A DNA stretch of 7,206 bases from an uncultured Pseudomonas sp. (GTDB taxonomy: Bacteria > Pseudomonadota > Gammaproteobacteria > Pseudomonadales > Pseudomonadaceae). Numbering within the stretch: the first letter of the stretch is position 1; each line of letters starts with the position of its first letter. The notes under the pieces are model-generated. The model did no database searches, had not been told where the DNA came from, and saw nothing but the letters and a program-made list of their open reading frames with translations. Position numbers and translations under genes: made by a program. Below are positions 1-6,666 of this stretch, in pieces. The stretch lies in assembly GCA_946886875.1 (NCBI GenBank), contig CAMPJN010000186.1, forward strand, positions 1 to 7,206, written 5' to 3'.

Positions 1-2703
1 CGCGGAAAGCAGCGCACCATTGACCAACAGGGTGCCGCCGTCCACCTGGGTGGCGCCGGAGTAGCTGCTGTTACCGCCCAAGGTCAGGGTGCCCGCACCC
101 AGCTTGGTCAAACCGCCGCTGCCACCGATGCTGCCCGCGTAACTGCTATTGCCGCCCTGGTTCACCGTCAGCTGGGCGCTGCCCAGGGCCAAGGCGCCGC
201 CGCTGCCGGCCAGGGAAGCCATGCTCAGGTCGAAGTTGTTCAGATCCAGGGTGCCGCCGTCGACCGTATAGGCGCTGTCGCCGACCAGGCCGCCGGCCAA
301 ACCCTGACGCAGGGTGCCAGCTTGCAGCAGGGTGCCGCCGCTATAGCTATTGACCCCATCGAGTTGCAAAAGCCCGGCACCCAGTTTGGTCAAACCACCA
401 GTGCCGCCGATGCTGCCCGCGTAGCTGGTATTGCCGGTCTGGTCGATTGTCAGTTGAGCACTGCCCAACGCCAGGGCGCCGCCGCTGCCGGCCAGAGAAC
501 TTATGCTCAGGTCGAAGTTATTCAGGTCCAGAGTGCCGCCGTCGAGCGTATAGGCACTGCCGCCGACCAGGCCGCCGGCCACACCCTGACGCAAAGTACC
601 GGCTTGCAGAATGGTGCCGCCGCTGTAGCTATTGACCCCATCGAGTTGCAGAACCCCGACGCCCTGCTTGGTCAAACCACCCGTGCCGCCGATGCTGCCG
701 GCGTAGCTGGTATTGCCGCTCTGGTTCACCGTCAGCTGGGCGCTGCCCAGGGCCAAGGCGCCGCCGCTGCCGGCGAGAGAACTTATGCTCAGGTCGAAAC
801 CATTCAGATCCAGGGTGCCGCCATCGAGCGTATAGGCGCTGTTGCCGACCAGGCCGCCGGCCACGCCCTGACGCAGGGTGCCGGCTTGTACAAGGGTGCC
901 GCCGCTGTAGCTATTGACCCCATCCAACTGCAGCGTGCCAACGCCCTGCTTGATCAAACCACCCGTGCCGCCGATGCTGCCCGCGTAGCTGCTGTCGCCG
1001 GTCTGGTTCACGGTCAGTTGGGCGCTGCCCAACGCCAGCGCTCCGCCGCTGCCGGCCAGGGAACCCATGTTCAGGTCGAAGTTGTTCAGGTCCAGGGTGC
1101 CGCCATCAACCGTATAAGCGCTGCCGCCGACCAGGCCGCCCGCCACGCCCTGACGCAGAATGCCGGCTTGCAGCAGAGTGCCGCCGCTGTAGCTGTTGAC
1201 CCCATCCAACTGCAGCGTGCCGACGCCCTGCTTGGTCAAACCACCAGTGCCGCCGATGCTGCCAACGTAGGTGGTATTGCCGGCCTGGTTCACGGTCAGT
1301 TGCGCACTGCCCAGGGTCAGGGCGCCGCCGCTGCCGGACAGGGATGCCATGCTCAGATCGAAGTTATTCAGATCCAGGGTGCCGCCATCGAGCGTATAGA
1401 CGCTGTTGCCGACCAGGCCGCCGGCCACGCCCTGGCGCAGGATGCCGGCTTGCAGCAGGGTGCCGCCGCTGTAGCTATTGACCCCATCGAGTTGCAGGAG
1501 CCCGGCGCCCAGCTTGGTCAAACCGCCAGTACCGTTGATGCTACCGGCGTAGTTGGTATTGCCGGTCTGGTCGATGGTCAGCTGGGCGCTGCCTAGGGCC
1601 AGCACACCGCCGCTGCCGGCCAGGGAAGCCATGCTCAGGTCGAAGTTATTCAGCTCCAAGGTGCCACCGTTGAGGGTATAGGCGCTGTTACCGACCAACG
1701 CGCCGGCCACGCCCTGACGCAGGGTGCCGGCTTGCAGCACAGTGCCACCGCTGTAACTGTTGATCGCATTGAGCAGCAACAGACCGTTGCCGGTTTTGCT
1801 CAGGGCGCCGCTGCCGCTCAGCGCCGTGGCCAGGGTCACGTCGTTGCCATTGGTATCGAAGACACCGCCAGCACTGCCCATCGCGCTGAGGCGGCTGGAG
1901 ATGTCGGTCGTGGTACCGGTGGCCCATTGCAGGCCGCCACCATTGAGGGTGATGTTGCCGTCGCCAAAGCTATCCGCGCTATTGAAGTTGATCAGCCCGC
2001 CTTCAATGCTAATCGCCGCGCCGAAGATGTCGCTGCTGTCGCCGCTCAGGGTCAGAATGCCGGTGCCCACTTTGGTCAGAGTGGCGCCCGTGCCATCGCT
2101 GAACTGCCCGGACATTTCGGTGGAAAGATTATTGGAGCCGACGCTCAGCAGCACCGAGCCCAGAAAGAAATTGCCGCTACCCTCGACGGAGCCCACCGAT
2201 AGGCGGTTGTCGCCGTTCGGCCCGGTGCTGCCGGAGAAATCCACAAAGCCGCTGTCGTTAGCAATCAGCCGGGCATTGCCCGCCGTGCTGTTGTCGTTGA
2301 ACTCGGTGCTACCGCCATCCTCGGTGAGAATGGTCGCGTCGCTGGCGCTGCTGCTGCCATAGAATTCGGTGCGGCCATCCAACTCGTTGACCAGTGTGGC
2401 GCTGCCGGCGCTGCTCTGATCGTAAAACTCGGTGGTGGCATCGTCGATGTTGACGATGTTGGCACTCGCCGCCGTGCTCTGATCGTTGAAGATCACGGTG
2501 CCGGTGTTGTTATCGACAGTGGCGGTGCCGGCGTCGCTTTGATCATTGAAGGTGAGGGTGTCGGAGTCGTTATCGATGCTCGCATTGCCCGCCGATTCCG
2601 AGTTATTGAAGTCCAGCGCCTGGCTACTGACGGCGAGCAAGGCCGCGCCCAACCCTGCAAAAAAAACTGCCCAGCGCCGCCCACCAACATGGCAACCCTT
2701 CAT
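1..2703 (-). CDS. Large repeat-rich secreted protein, probable type V autotransporter passenger (3' end beyond window)
   Basis: One uninterrupted minus-strand frame of 901 codons runs from ATG at 2703 to the left edge with no stop. The start fits a GAGGTG ribosome-binding site six bases upstream and a Sec signal peptide: basic residues K2, R9 and R10, a hydrophobic core at about residues 11-25, and a likely cleavage after SSQA (A29). Residues 30-153 form six 20-21-residue repeats of the FNDQS-x-AG-x-A kind. Residues 154-314 are a linker with beta-strand motifs such as LTKVGTGILTLSG. Residues 315-878 are six 94-residue repeats, and residues 879-901 begin another unit. Motifs such as GGLTK-x-G-x-G-x-L-L and NSYSGGT-x-x-x-AGTLR are typical of the autotransporter-associated beta-strand repeat, so a right-handed beta-helix on the cell surface is inferred. 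I noticed no cysteine in the mature part. The translocator barrel is not in view, so a two-partner-secreted or other exported beta-helix protein remains possible. Ligand or function is unknown. It lies downstream of the typA terminator and is probably transcribed alone. Confidence 0.85.
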   Translation of the reverse strand, partial: MKGCHVGGRRWAVFFAGLGAALLAVSSQALDFNNSESAGNASIDNDSDTLTFNDQSDAGTATVDNNTGTVIFNDQSTAASANIVNIDDATTEFYDQSSAGSATLVNELDGRTEFYGSSSASDATILTEDGGSTEFNDNSTAGNARLIANDSGFVDFSGSTGPNGDNRLSVGSVEGSGNFFLGSVLLSVGSNNLSTEMSGQFSDGTGATLTKVGTGILTLSGDSSDIFGAAISIEGGLINFNSADSFGDGNITLNGGGLQWATGTTTDISSRLSAMGSAGGVFDTNGNDVTLATALSGSGALSKTGNGLLLLNAINSYSGGTVLQAGTLRQGVAGALVGNSAYTLNGGTLELNNFDLSMASLAGSGGVLALGSAQLTIDQTGNTNYAGSINGTGGLTKLGAGLLQLDGVNSYSGGTLLQAGILRQGVAGGLVGNSVYTLDGGTLDLNNFDLSMASLSGSGGALTLGSAQLTVNQAGNTTYVGSIGGTGGLTKQGVGTLQLDGVNSYSGGTLLQAGILRQGVAGGLVGGSAYTVDGGTLDLNNFDLNMGSLAGSGGALALGSAQLTVNQTGDSSYAGSIGGTGGLIKQGVGTLQLDGVNSYSGGTLVQAGTLRQGVAGGLVGNSAYTLDGGTLDLNGFDLSISSLAGSGGALALGSAQLTVNQSGNTSYAGSIGGTGGLTKQGVGVLQLDGVNSYSGGTILQAGTLRQGVAGGLVGGSAYTLDGGTLDLNNFDLSISSLAGSGGALALGSAQLTIDQTGNTSYAGSIGGTGGLTKLGAGLLQLDGVNSYSGGTLLQAGTLRQGLAGGLVGDSAYTVDGGTLDLNNFDLSMASLAGSGGALALGSAQLTVNQGGNSSYAGSIGGSGGLTKLGAGTLTLGGNSSYSGATQVDGGTLLVNGALLSA
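70..1761 (-). repeat. Six tandem 282-bp repeats encoding 94-residue beta-helix units
   Basis: The same landmark (codons for NSYSGGT) recurs at minus-strand positions 1761, 1479, 1197, 915, 633 and 351, each exactly 282 bp apart, and again at 69, where a divergent seventh unit starts and runs off the window. Units in protein order are residues 315-408, 409-502, 503-596, 597-690, 691-784 and 785-878. Each reads, in outline: NSYSGGT, AGTLRQGVAGGLVG, AYTLDGGTLDLNNFDLS, SLAGSGGALALGSAQLT, NQTGNTSYAGSIGGTGGL, then TK-x-G-x-G and LQLDGV. There is no insertion or deletion across six units. The last unit differs at its end (TLTLGGN instead of LQLDGV), marking the edge of the homogenised array. The differences between units are mostly conservative substitutions, which suggests recent tandem duplication or ongoing gene conversion. 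Confidence 0.95.
2245..2616 (-). repeat. Six degenerate 20-21-residue repeats behind the signal peptide
   Basis: Directly after the predicted signal peptidase site, phenylalanines recur at residues 32, 52, 72, 93, 114, 135 and 156, i.e. every 20 or 21 residues. Each repeat looks like [LVT]-x-F-[NY]-D-Q-S-x-AG-x-A-x-[IVL] followed by an Asp/Asn-rich turn, for example LTFNDQSDAGTATVDNN and TEFYDQSSAGSATLVNE. One repeat is about the length of one coil of a parallel beta-helix, so I infer that this is the N-terminal part of the solenoid. The aromatic residue would stack in the core and the Asp/Asn-rich part would form the turn. The repeats are much more diverged from one another than the 94-residue units. 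Confidence 0.85.
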
Positions 2704-2709
2704 CTCGCG

Positions 2710-2715
2710 CACCTC
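2710..2715 (-). promoter_or_regulatory. Ribosome-binding site of the repeat-rich secreted protein
   Basis: The minus strand reads GAGGTG, then six bases (CGCGAG), then ATG at 2703-2701. This fixes the start that gives an intact signal peptide. Another ATG at 2690 lies in a different frame that closes at 2493. Confidence 0.75.
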
Positions 2716-2729
2716 AGCGTTATGACGCA

Positions 2730-2753
2730 ACGATGCCGGTTATCCGGTATCGT
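2730..2753. repeat. Inverted repeat upstream of the secreted-protein gene
   Basis: Ten-base arms ACGATGCCGG (2730-2739) and CCGGTATCGT (2744-2753) flank the 4-base loop TTAT, with a single non-complementary position. The repeat sits 27 bp upstream of the ATG at 2703. As RNA from the plus strand all ten pairs could form (one as G-U); from the minus strand one A-C mismatch remains. No T-run follows on either side, so it is not a standard terminator. It could be an operator dyad or a leader hairpin. I could not find a convincing -35/-10 pair nearby. Confidence 0.5.
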
Positions 2754-2876
2754 GCCGCCCGCCTGAGCCAACGCCAGCTCTGCCAACTTGCGCGCCCTAA
2801 CCATCGGCACGCAGCACCCAGCCCCGCTCAGCGCCCGGAACGGCAACGCCCGAGCTGATTGAAGCCTAGACCCTGG

Positions 2877-2891
2877 ATGGCAAGATGCCAT
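2877..2891. repeat. Short palindrome in the noncoding region 2704-2952
   Basis: ATGGCA (2877-2882) and TGCCAT (2886-2891) are perfect 6-base inverted arms around AGA. It lies about 175 bp upstream of the secreted-protein start and could be a regulator site, but such short dyads arise by chance. Apart from this, the RBS and the longer inverted repeat at 2730, I see no gene or recognisable element in 2704-2952. The promoter of the secreted-protein gene must lie here if that gene is expressed independently of typA. Confidence 0.25.
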
Positions 2892-2952
2892 AGCGTTTCG
2901 GCGGACAAGGTCTGGTCATGCTCAAATCATCCGCACAGCACCGCCAAGGCAC

Positions 2953-2991
2953 AAAAAAGCCCCCGCCAACTCACGTTGGCGGGGGCTTTTT
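2953..2991 (-). terminator. Rho-independent terminator of typA (symmetric, could work both ways)
   Basis: GCCCCCGCCAAC (2959-2970) and GTTGGCGGGGGC (2975-2986) form a perfect 12-bp GC-rich stem with a 4-base loop. On the minus strand the stem is followed by six T (complement of A 2953-2958), and on the plus strand by five T (2987-2991). It begins 20 bp after the typA stop codon and so separates typA from the downstream secreted-protein gene. No plus-strand gene points at it within the window, so its use in that direction is only potential. Confidence 0.95.
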
Positions 2992-3011
2992 GTCTAGCTG
3001 GGCTCAGCTAA

Positions 3012-4829
3012 TCAGCTGCTTTTCTTGGCGGCGCGGGTGCGCTCGCTTTCGCCAAGAATCTTCTTACGCAGACGGATCGACTTAGGCGTGACTTCGCACA
3101 GTTCGTCTTCCTGGACGAACTCCAGCGCCTGCTCCAGGGTGAAACGGATTGGCGGAACCAGGGCGATGGTTTCGTCCTTACCGGAAGCGCGCATGTTGTC
3201 GAGCTTCTTGCCCTTGGTCGGGTTCACACCCAGGTCGTTGTCGCGGCTGTTGATACCGACGATTTGGCCTTCGTAGACGTCTTCGCCATGGCCGAGGAAC
3301 AGCTTGCCACGCGCCTGCAGGGTTTCCAGGGAGTAGGTCAGCGCCTTGCCGGTGGCAACCGATACCAGCACGCCGTTCTGGCGGCCGGACATATCACCGG
3401 ACTTCATCACGTCGTAACGGTCGAAGATGCTGGTAAGGATGCCGGCACCGGAAGTCAGAGTCAGGAACTCGTTACGGAAACCGATCAGACCACGGGCCGG
3501 GATGTTGTATTCCAGACGTACGCGGCCCTTGCCATCCGGCACCATGTTGGTCAGATCGCCCTTACGCAGGCCCATCTGCTCCATGATCGCGCCCTGGGAT
3601 TCTTCCGGCAGGTCGATGGTGACGTTCTCGAAAGGCTCGTGCTTGACGCCATCGACCATACGGATGATCACTTCAGGACGGCCGACGCCCATTTCGAAGC
3701 CTTCGCGACGCATGGTTTCGATCAACACCGAGAGGTGCAGTTCGCCACGGCCGGAGACCTTGAACTTGTCGGCGCTATCGCCTTCCTCGACACGCAGGGC
3801 CACGTTGTACAGCAGCTCCTTGTCCAGACGCTCCTTGATGTTACGGCTGGTGACGAACTTGCCTTCCTTACCGCAGAACGGCGAATCGTTGACCTGGAAG
3901 GTCATGGAAACGGTCGGTTCGTCGACGGTCAGCGGAGTCATGGCTTCGACGTTGAGCGGGTCGCACAGGGTGTCGGAGATGAACAGCTGGTCGAAACCGC
4001 TGACGCAGACGATGTCGCCGGCCGCAGCTTCTTCGACGTCGATGCGGTGCAAGCCGTGGTGCCCCATCAGCTTGAGGATACGACCGTTGCGCTTCTTGCC
4101 CTCGGCATCGATCGCCACGACCGGGGTGTTCGGCTTGATCCGGCCACGGGCGATACGACCAACGCCGATAACGCCGAGGAAGCTGTTGTAGTCCAGTGCG
4201 GAAATCTGCATCTGGAACGGGCCGTCGCGGTCGACTTTCGGTGCCGGGACGTGGTCGACGATGGCCTGATACAGCGGGGTCATGTCTTCAGCCATGGCGG
4301 TGTGCTCGAGACCGGCAATGCCGTTCAGCGCCGAGGCATAAACGACTTGGAAGTCGAGCTGCTCTTCGGTGGCACCGAGGTTGTCGAACAGATCGAAGAT
4401 CTGATCCAGAACCCAGTCCGGACGCGCGCCCGGACGGTCGACCTTGTTGATCACCACGATCGGACGCAGGCCGGCTTCGAAAGCCTTCTTGGTCACGAAG
4501 CGGGTTTGCGGCATCGGGCCGTCCTGGGCGTCGACCAGCAGCAGCACGGAGTCGACCATCGACATCACGCGCTCTACTTCACCACCGAAGTCGGCGTGGC
4601 CGGGGGTGTCGACGATATTGATGTGGTAGCCGTTCCAGTTGATCGCGGTGTTCTTCGCCAGAATGGTGATGCCGCGCTCTTTTTCCTGGTCGTTGCTGTC
4701 CATCACGCGCTCGTCGTTGAGCTCGCCGCGCTCGAGGGTGCCGGACTGGCGCAAGAGTTTGTCTACCAGGGTGGTCTTACCATGGTCAACGTGGGCGATG
4801 ATGGCGATGTTGCGTAGATTTTCGATCAC
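3012..4829 (-). CDS. typA: Ribosome-associated translational GTPase TypA/BipA
   Basis: A complete 605-residue member of the EF-G/LepA-like translational GTPases, close to the family's usual length (about 605-610). The G domain shows G1 AHVDHGKTT (residues 12-20), G2 RGIT (52-55), G3 DTPGH (74-78), G4 NKVD (128-131) and G5 SAL (166-168). A beta-barrel domain II, EF-G-like domains III and V, and the TypA-specific basic C-terminal domain ending in [10 protein letters not shown] follow. TypA binds the 70S ribosome and hydrolyses GTP, and it is known for roles in 50S assembly, cold growth, stress and virulence. The start is GTG (4829-4827): the next residues, [18 protein letters not shown], match the family N-terminus, and a weak GAG element lies about eight bases upstream. 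It lies 165 bp downstream of thiI on the same strand and ends at the strong terminator at 2953-2991. All key nucleotide-binding motifs are intact. Confidence 0.97.
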   Translation of the reverse strand: MIENLRNIAIIAHVDHGKTTLVDKLLRQSGTLERGELNDERVMDSNDQEKERGITILAKNTAINWNGYHINIVDTPGHADFGGEVERVMSMVDSVLLLVDAQDGPMPQTRFVTKKAFEAGLRPIVVINKVDRPGARPDWVLDQIFDLFDNLGATEEQLDFQVVYASALNGIAGLEHTAMAEDMTPLYQAIVDHVPAPKVDRDGPFQMQISALDYNSFLGVIGVGRIARGRIKPNTPVVAIDAEGKKRNGRILKLMGHHGLHRIDVEEAAAGDIVCVSGFDQLFISDTLCDPLNVEAMTPLTVDEPTVSMTFQVNDSPFCGKEGKFVTSRNIKERLDKELLYNVALRVEEGDSADKFKVSGRGELHLSVLIETMRREGFEMGVGRPEVIIRMVDGVKHEPFENVTIDLPEESQGAIMEQMGLRKGDLTNMVPDGKGRVRLEYNIPARGLIGFRNEFLTLTSGAGILTSIFDRYDVMKSGDMSGRQNGVLVSVATGKALTYSLETLQARGKLFLGHGEDVYEGQIVGINSRDNDLGVNPTKGKKLDNMRASGKDETIALVPPIRFTLEQALEFVQEDELCEVTPKSIRLRKKILGESERTRAAKKSS

Positions 4830-4878
4830 TTGTGTATCTCGATCAGAGGATTCGGTGTGCCGCTTAGTCTAGACGGCG

Positions 4879-4906
4879 AGTATTAACTAAATGCGAATTC
4901 GGTCAG
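4879..4906 (-). promoter_or_regulatory. Candidate sigma70 promoter for typA
   Basis: The minus strand has CTGACC (4906-4901; 4 of 6 to TTGACA), a 16-bp spacer, and AATACT (4884-4879; 4 of 6 to TATAAT), placed about 50 bp before the GTG start of typA. This is a moderate match found by eye. typA could instead, or additionally, be read through from thiI, since no U-tract terminator lies between them. Confidence 0.3.
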
Positions 4907-4960
4907 GCGGTGCAAAGCGCAGTGCAGCAACTTTCACACCACCTGTCGGTCGGGAGGGCG

Positions 4961-4980
4961 ATGGCGGATGCTCCCGCCAT
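4961..4980. repeat. Inverted repeat just after the thiI stop codon
   Basis: ATGGCGG (4961-4967) and CCGCCAT (4974-4980) form a perfect 7-bp stem with a 6-base loop, beginning 14 bp beyond the thiI stop. An alternative, mutually exclusive stem is possible between CGGGAG (4951-4956) and CTCCCG (4971-4976). No T-run follows on the minus strand, so it is not a canonical intrinsic terminator. It may stabilise the thiI 3' end or mark a processing site. Confidence 0.5.
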
Positions 4981-4994
4981 TCAACCCGGGCGTC

Positions 4995-6449
4995 TTATGC
5001 CGGACGATAAACGCGCACATTGGCATGCCCCTCGCTGAGCAAATGATGGGCATGCAAACGACTCATAACGCCTTTATCGCAATACAGAAGGTACTGACGA
5101 TTGGCGTCCAACTCTTTGAAACGGCTATTCAGGGCGTAGAACGGCAGCGCCTGCACTTCGATGCCGGGCAACTGCAAGGGCTGCTCTTCGGCACTATCCG
5201 GGTGACGGATGTCGATGATGACATGACTGGCCAGGGCTTCGCTGACTTCCTCGATCTTCACGTCCTTGCCCAGCTCGTCGATCACCTTATCGATCGGCAG
5301 CAGGGTCGCCCGCTCCAGGGCGCGCTCGAGGATCGCCATATCGAACTGCGACTCTTCGTAGGCGATGCGCTCGGGCTTGGCCCGGGTCGTCGGGTTGACC
5401 GAAATCACCCCGCAATATTCCGGCATATGCTTGGCGAATTCGGCGGTGCCGATGGCCGTGGCGGTGTCGATGATGTCCTGCTTGTGGCTGGCGATCAGCG
5501 GACGCAGCACCAGCATATCGGTGGCCGAGTCGATCACCGAGAGGTTCGGCAGGGTCTGGCTGGAGACCTGGGAAATCGCCTCGCCGGTCACCAGCGCGTG
5601 GATCTGCAGGCGCTCGGCCATGCGCGTCGAGGCGCGCAGCATCATGCGCTTGAGGATCACGCCCATCTGGCTGTTGTCGACCTTGCCGAGAATCTCGCCG
5701 AGCACTTCCTCGAAGGGCACGCTGATAAAAAGCACGCGCTGCGAGCTGCCGAACTTCTGCCACAGGTAGTGGGCGACTTCCATCACGCCCAGCTCATGGG
5801 CGCGGCCGCCGAGGTTGAAGAAGCAGAAGTGGGTGATCAGGCCGCGGCGCATCATTTGATAAGCGGCGACCGTGGAGTCGAAACCGCCGGACATCAGCAC
5901 CAGAGTCTGTTCCAGCGAACCCAGCGGATAACCGCCCAGGCCCTGGTGCTGGTTATGAATGACGAACAGACGCTGGTCGCGGATTTCCATGCGCACTTCG
6001 ACTTCAGGCTGCTTCAGGTCGATACCGGCGGCGCCGCACTGCTGACGCAGCTGGCTGCCGACGTAGCGCTCGATATCCATGGAGCTGAAGGCGTGCTTGC
6101 CGGCGCGCTTGCAGCGCACGGCGAAGATCTTGCCGGGCAGACGGGAGGCGAAGTGCAGCTTGCATTTTTCCAGCACATCGTCGAAATCGCCCAGCGGGTA
6201 TTCGTCGACCTGGAGGAAGTGGGTGATGCCCGGCGTACAGCTAAGCCGTTCGATCATCGCCTGGAGAACCTTGGCGTCGTCGATCTGGGTTTGGACTTCG
6301 AGGTTGTCCCAAACGCCGCTGACCTGCAGTTGCGGATCGAACTCACGCAAAACCGACCGAATATTCTTCGCCAGCTGCCGGATAAAGTGCTTACGCACCG
6401 GCCGGCTCTTGATGGTGATTTCTGGGAAGACTTTAACGATCAGTTTCAT
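4995..6449 (-). CDS. thiI: tRNA 4-thiouridine synthase / thiamine thiazole sulfur carrier ThiI, with rhodanese domain
   Basis: A complete 484-residue ThiI, about the length of the E. coli enzyme. It adenylates U8 of tRNA and transfers persulfide sulfur received from IscS; the rhodanese part also supplies sulfur for the thiamine thiazole. An N-terminal ferredoxin-like and THUMP tRNA-binding region (about 1-165) is followed by the PP-loop SGGFDS (187-192) for ATP. The catalytic-disulfide cysteine is in EYCGVIS (C346) and the rhodanese active-site cysteine is in YCDKGVMS (C457). Because both cysteines and the C-terminal domain are present, both activities are expected. I chose ATG 6449-6447 because [15 protein letters not shown] is the family N-terminus. 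An in-frame TTG at 6476 would add nine residues (MAGRAPPVF) that I do not recognise as conserved. The ATG has no Shine-Dalgarno sequence close upstream. The gene is divergent from glnA and followed by typA on the same strand after 165 bp. Confidence 0.97.
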   Translation of the reverse strand: MKLIVKVFPEITIKSRPVRKHFIRQLAKNIRSVLREFDPQLQVSGVWDNLEVQTQIDDAKVLQAMIERLSCTPGITHFLQVDEYPLGDFDDVLEKCKLHFASRLPGKIFAVRCKRAGKHAFSSMDIERYVGSQLRQQCGAAGIDLKQPEVEVRMEIRDQRLFVIHNQHQGLGGYPLGSLEQTLVLMSGGFDSTVAAYQMMRRGLITHFCFFNLGGRAHELGVMEVAHYLWQKFGSSQRVLFISVPFEEVLGEILGKVDNSQMGVILKRMMLRASTRMAERLQIHALVTGEAISQVSSQTLPNLSVIDSATDMLVLRPLIASHKQDIIDTATAIGTAEFAKHMPEYCGVISVNPTTRAKPERIAYEESQFDMAILERALERATLLPIDKVIDELGKDVKIEEVSEALASHVIIDIRHPDSAEEQPLQLPGIEVQALPFYALNSRFKELDANRQYLLYCDKGVMSRLHAHHLLSEGHANVRVYRPA

Positions 6450-6450
6450 G

Positions 6451-6490
6451 AAAACAGGGGGCGCTCTACCGGCCAAAAAAACAGGGGCGC
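6451..6490. repeat. Direct repeat in the thiI 5' leader
   Basis: AAAACAGGGGGCGC (6451-6464) and AAAACAGGGGCGC (6478-6490) are near-identical and differ by one G. On the thiI strand each reads GCGCCCC(C)TGTTTT. The inner copy ends one base before the thiI ATG, and the outer copy overlaps the probable transcription start and ends at the alternative TTG. A duplicated leader segment is the simplest reading; a role in translation is possible but not shown. Confidence 0.7.
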
Positions 6491-6492
6491 GG

Positions 6493-6498
6493 ATTATA
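6493..6498 (-). promoter_or_regulatory. -10 element (TATAAT) of the probable thiI promoter
   Basis: A perfect TATAAT on the minus strand lies 43 bp upstream of the thiI ATG, within GCTATAATCCGCGCC. The -35 region is weak: GTCAAA occupies the 17-bp spacing, with TTGG a little further upstream. Transcription would begin near 6488, giving a leader of roughly 39 bases. The distal NtrC-like site of glnA lies about 50 bp upstream, so the two divergent promoters share this region. Confidence 0.55.
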
Positions 6499-6547
6499 GC
6501 GGAAATTGCTCAAGCTTTGACCAAAAATACTCCGAACGGCTTTGCGC

Positions 6548-6562
6548 GCACCACAATGAAGC
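6548..6562. promoter_or_regulatory. Probable distal NtrC site (weak half) upstream of glnA
   Basis: GCACC, five bases, then GAAGC: the left half is perfect against the NtrC pattern GCACC-N5-GGTGC and the right half matches 3 of 5. Its centre (6555) is 31 bp, about three helical turns, from the centre of the strong site at 6586 and about 138 bp before the predicted sigma54 start. This resembles the paired enhancer sites of enterobacterial glnA. Confidence 0.55.
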
Positions 6563-6571
6563 ACAAAGCAA

Positions 6572-6600
6572 TTGCATGGCACCAATACGGTGCAAATATT
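6572..6600 (+). promoter_or_regulatory. Candidate sigma70 promoter of glnA with the NtrC site in its spacer
   Basis: TTGCAT (6572-6577; 4 of 6 to TTGACA), a 17-bp spacer and AATATT (6595-6600; 4 of 6 to TATAAT). The strong NtrC palindrome fills the spacer, so NtrC binding should block this promoter. Such an arrangement is known in principle from E. coli glnAp1, which NtrC represses. The match was found by eye and is moderate. Confidence 0.4.
6579..6593. promoter_or_regulatory. NtrC (NRI) enhancer site upstream of glnA
   Basis: GCACC (6579-6583), AATAC, GGTGC (6589-6593) is a perfect inverted repeat matching the known NtrC operator pattern. Its centre is about 107 bp before the predicted sigma54 start, close to the position known for E. 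coli glnAp2 (-108). Phosphorylated NtrC bound here would activate the sigma54 promoter by looping. Confidence 0.85.
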
Positions 6601-6666
6601 TATTGTTCATCAACGGCAAGCGCGCGGCGGGCCTGAGTTTCAGCCATTTTGTCCATTCCGGGGCAC

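Noticed and set aside
322..1596. Plus-strand open frame of 424 codons across the repeat array
   Set aside because: It is the antisense of the 94-residue repeats. Because the unit is a multiple of three and very GC-rich, a stop-free antisense frame in one unit is repeated in all. Its protein is a low-complexity Ala/Gln-rich echo with no recognisable domain.
70..1761. CRISPR-like or noncoding repeat array
   Set aside because: The units are contiguous 282-bp coding repeats without spacers and keep an open frame throughout, so this is a protein repeat.
1760..2362. Plus-strand open frame of 200 codons
   Set aside because: It is antisense to the linker and N-terminal repeat part of the secreted protein; Leu/Pro/Ser-rich with no motif.
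2493..2690. Minus-strand 65-codon frame starting at ATG 2690
   Set aside because: It overlaps the signal-peptide region of the secreted protein in another frame and gives no signal peptide or repeat pattern. It matters only as the frame reached if one T is lost from the T8 run.
3264..4817. Plus-strand open frame of 517 codons opposite typA
   Set aside because: It is antisense to the fully conserved TypA frame, with no family resemblance; a usual shadow frame in GC-rich DNA.
6594..6640. IHF site between the NtrC sites and the sigma54 promoter
   Set aside because: The segment is AT-rich at its start, and CATCAA at 6608 resembles half of the IHF consensus, but the second half (TTR at the right distance) is missing.
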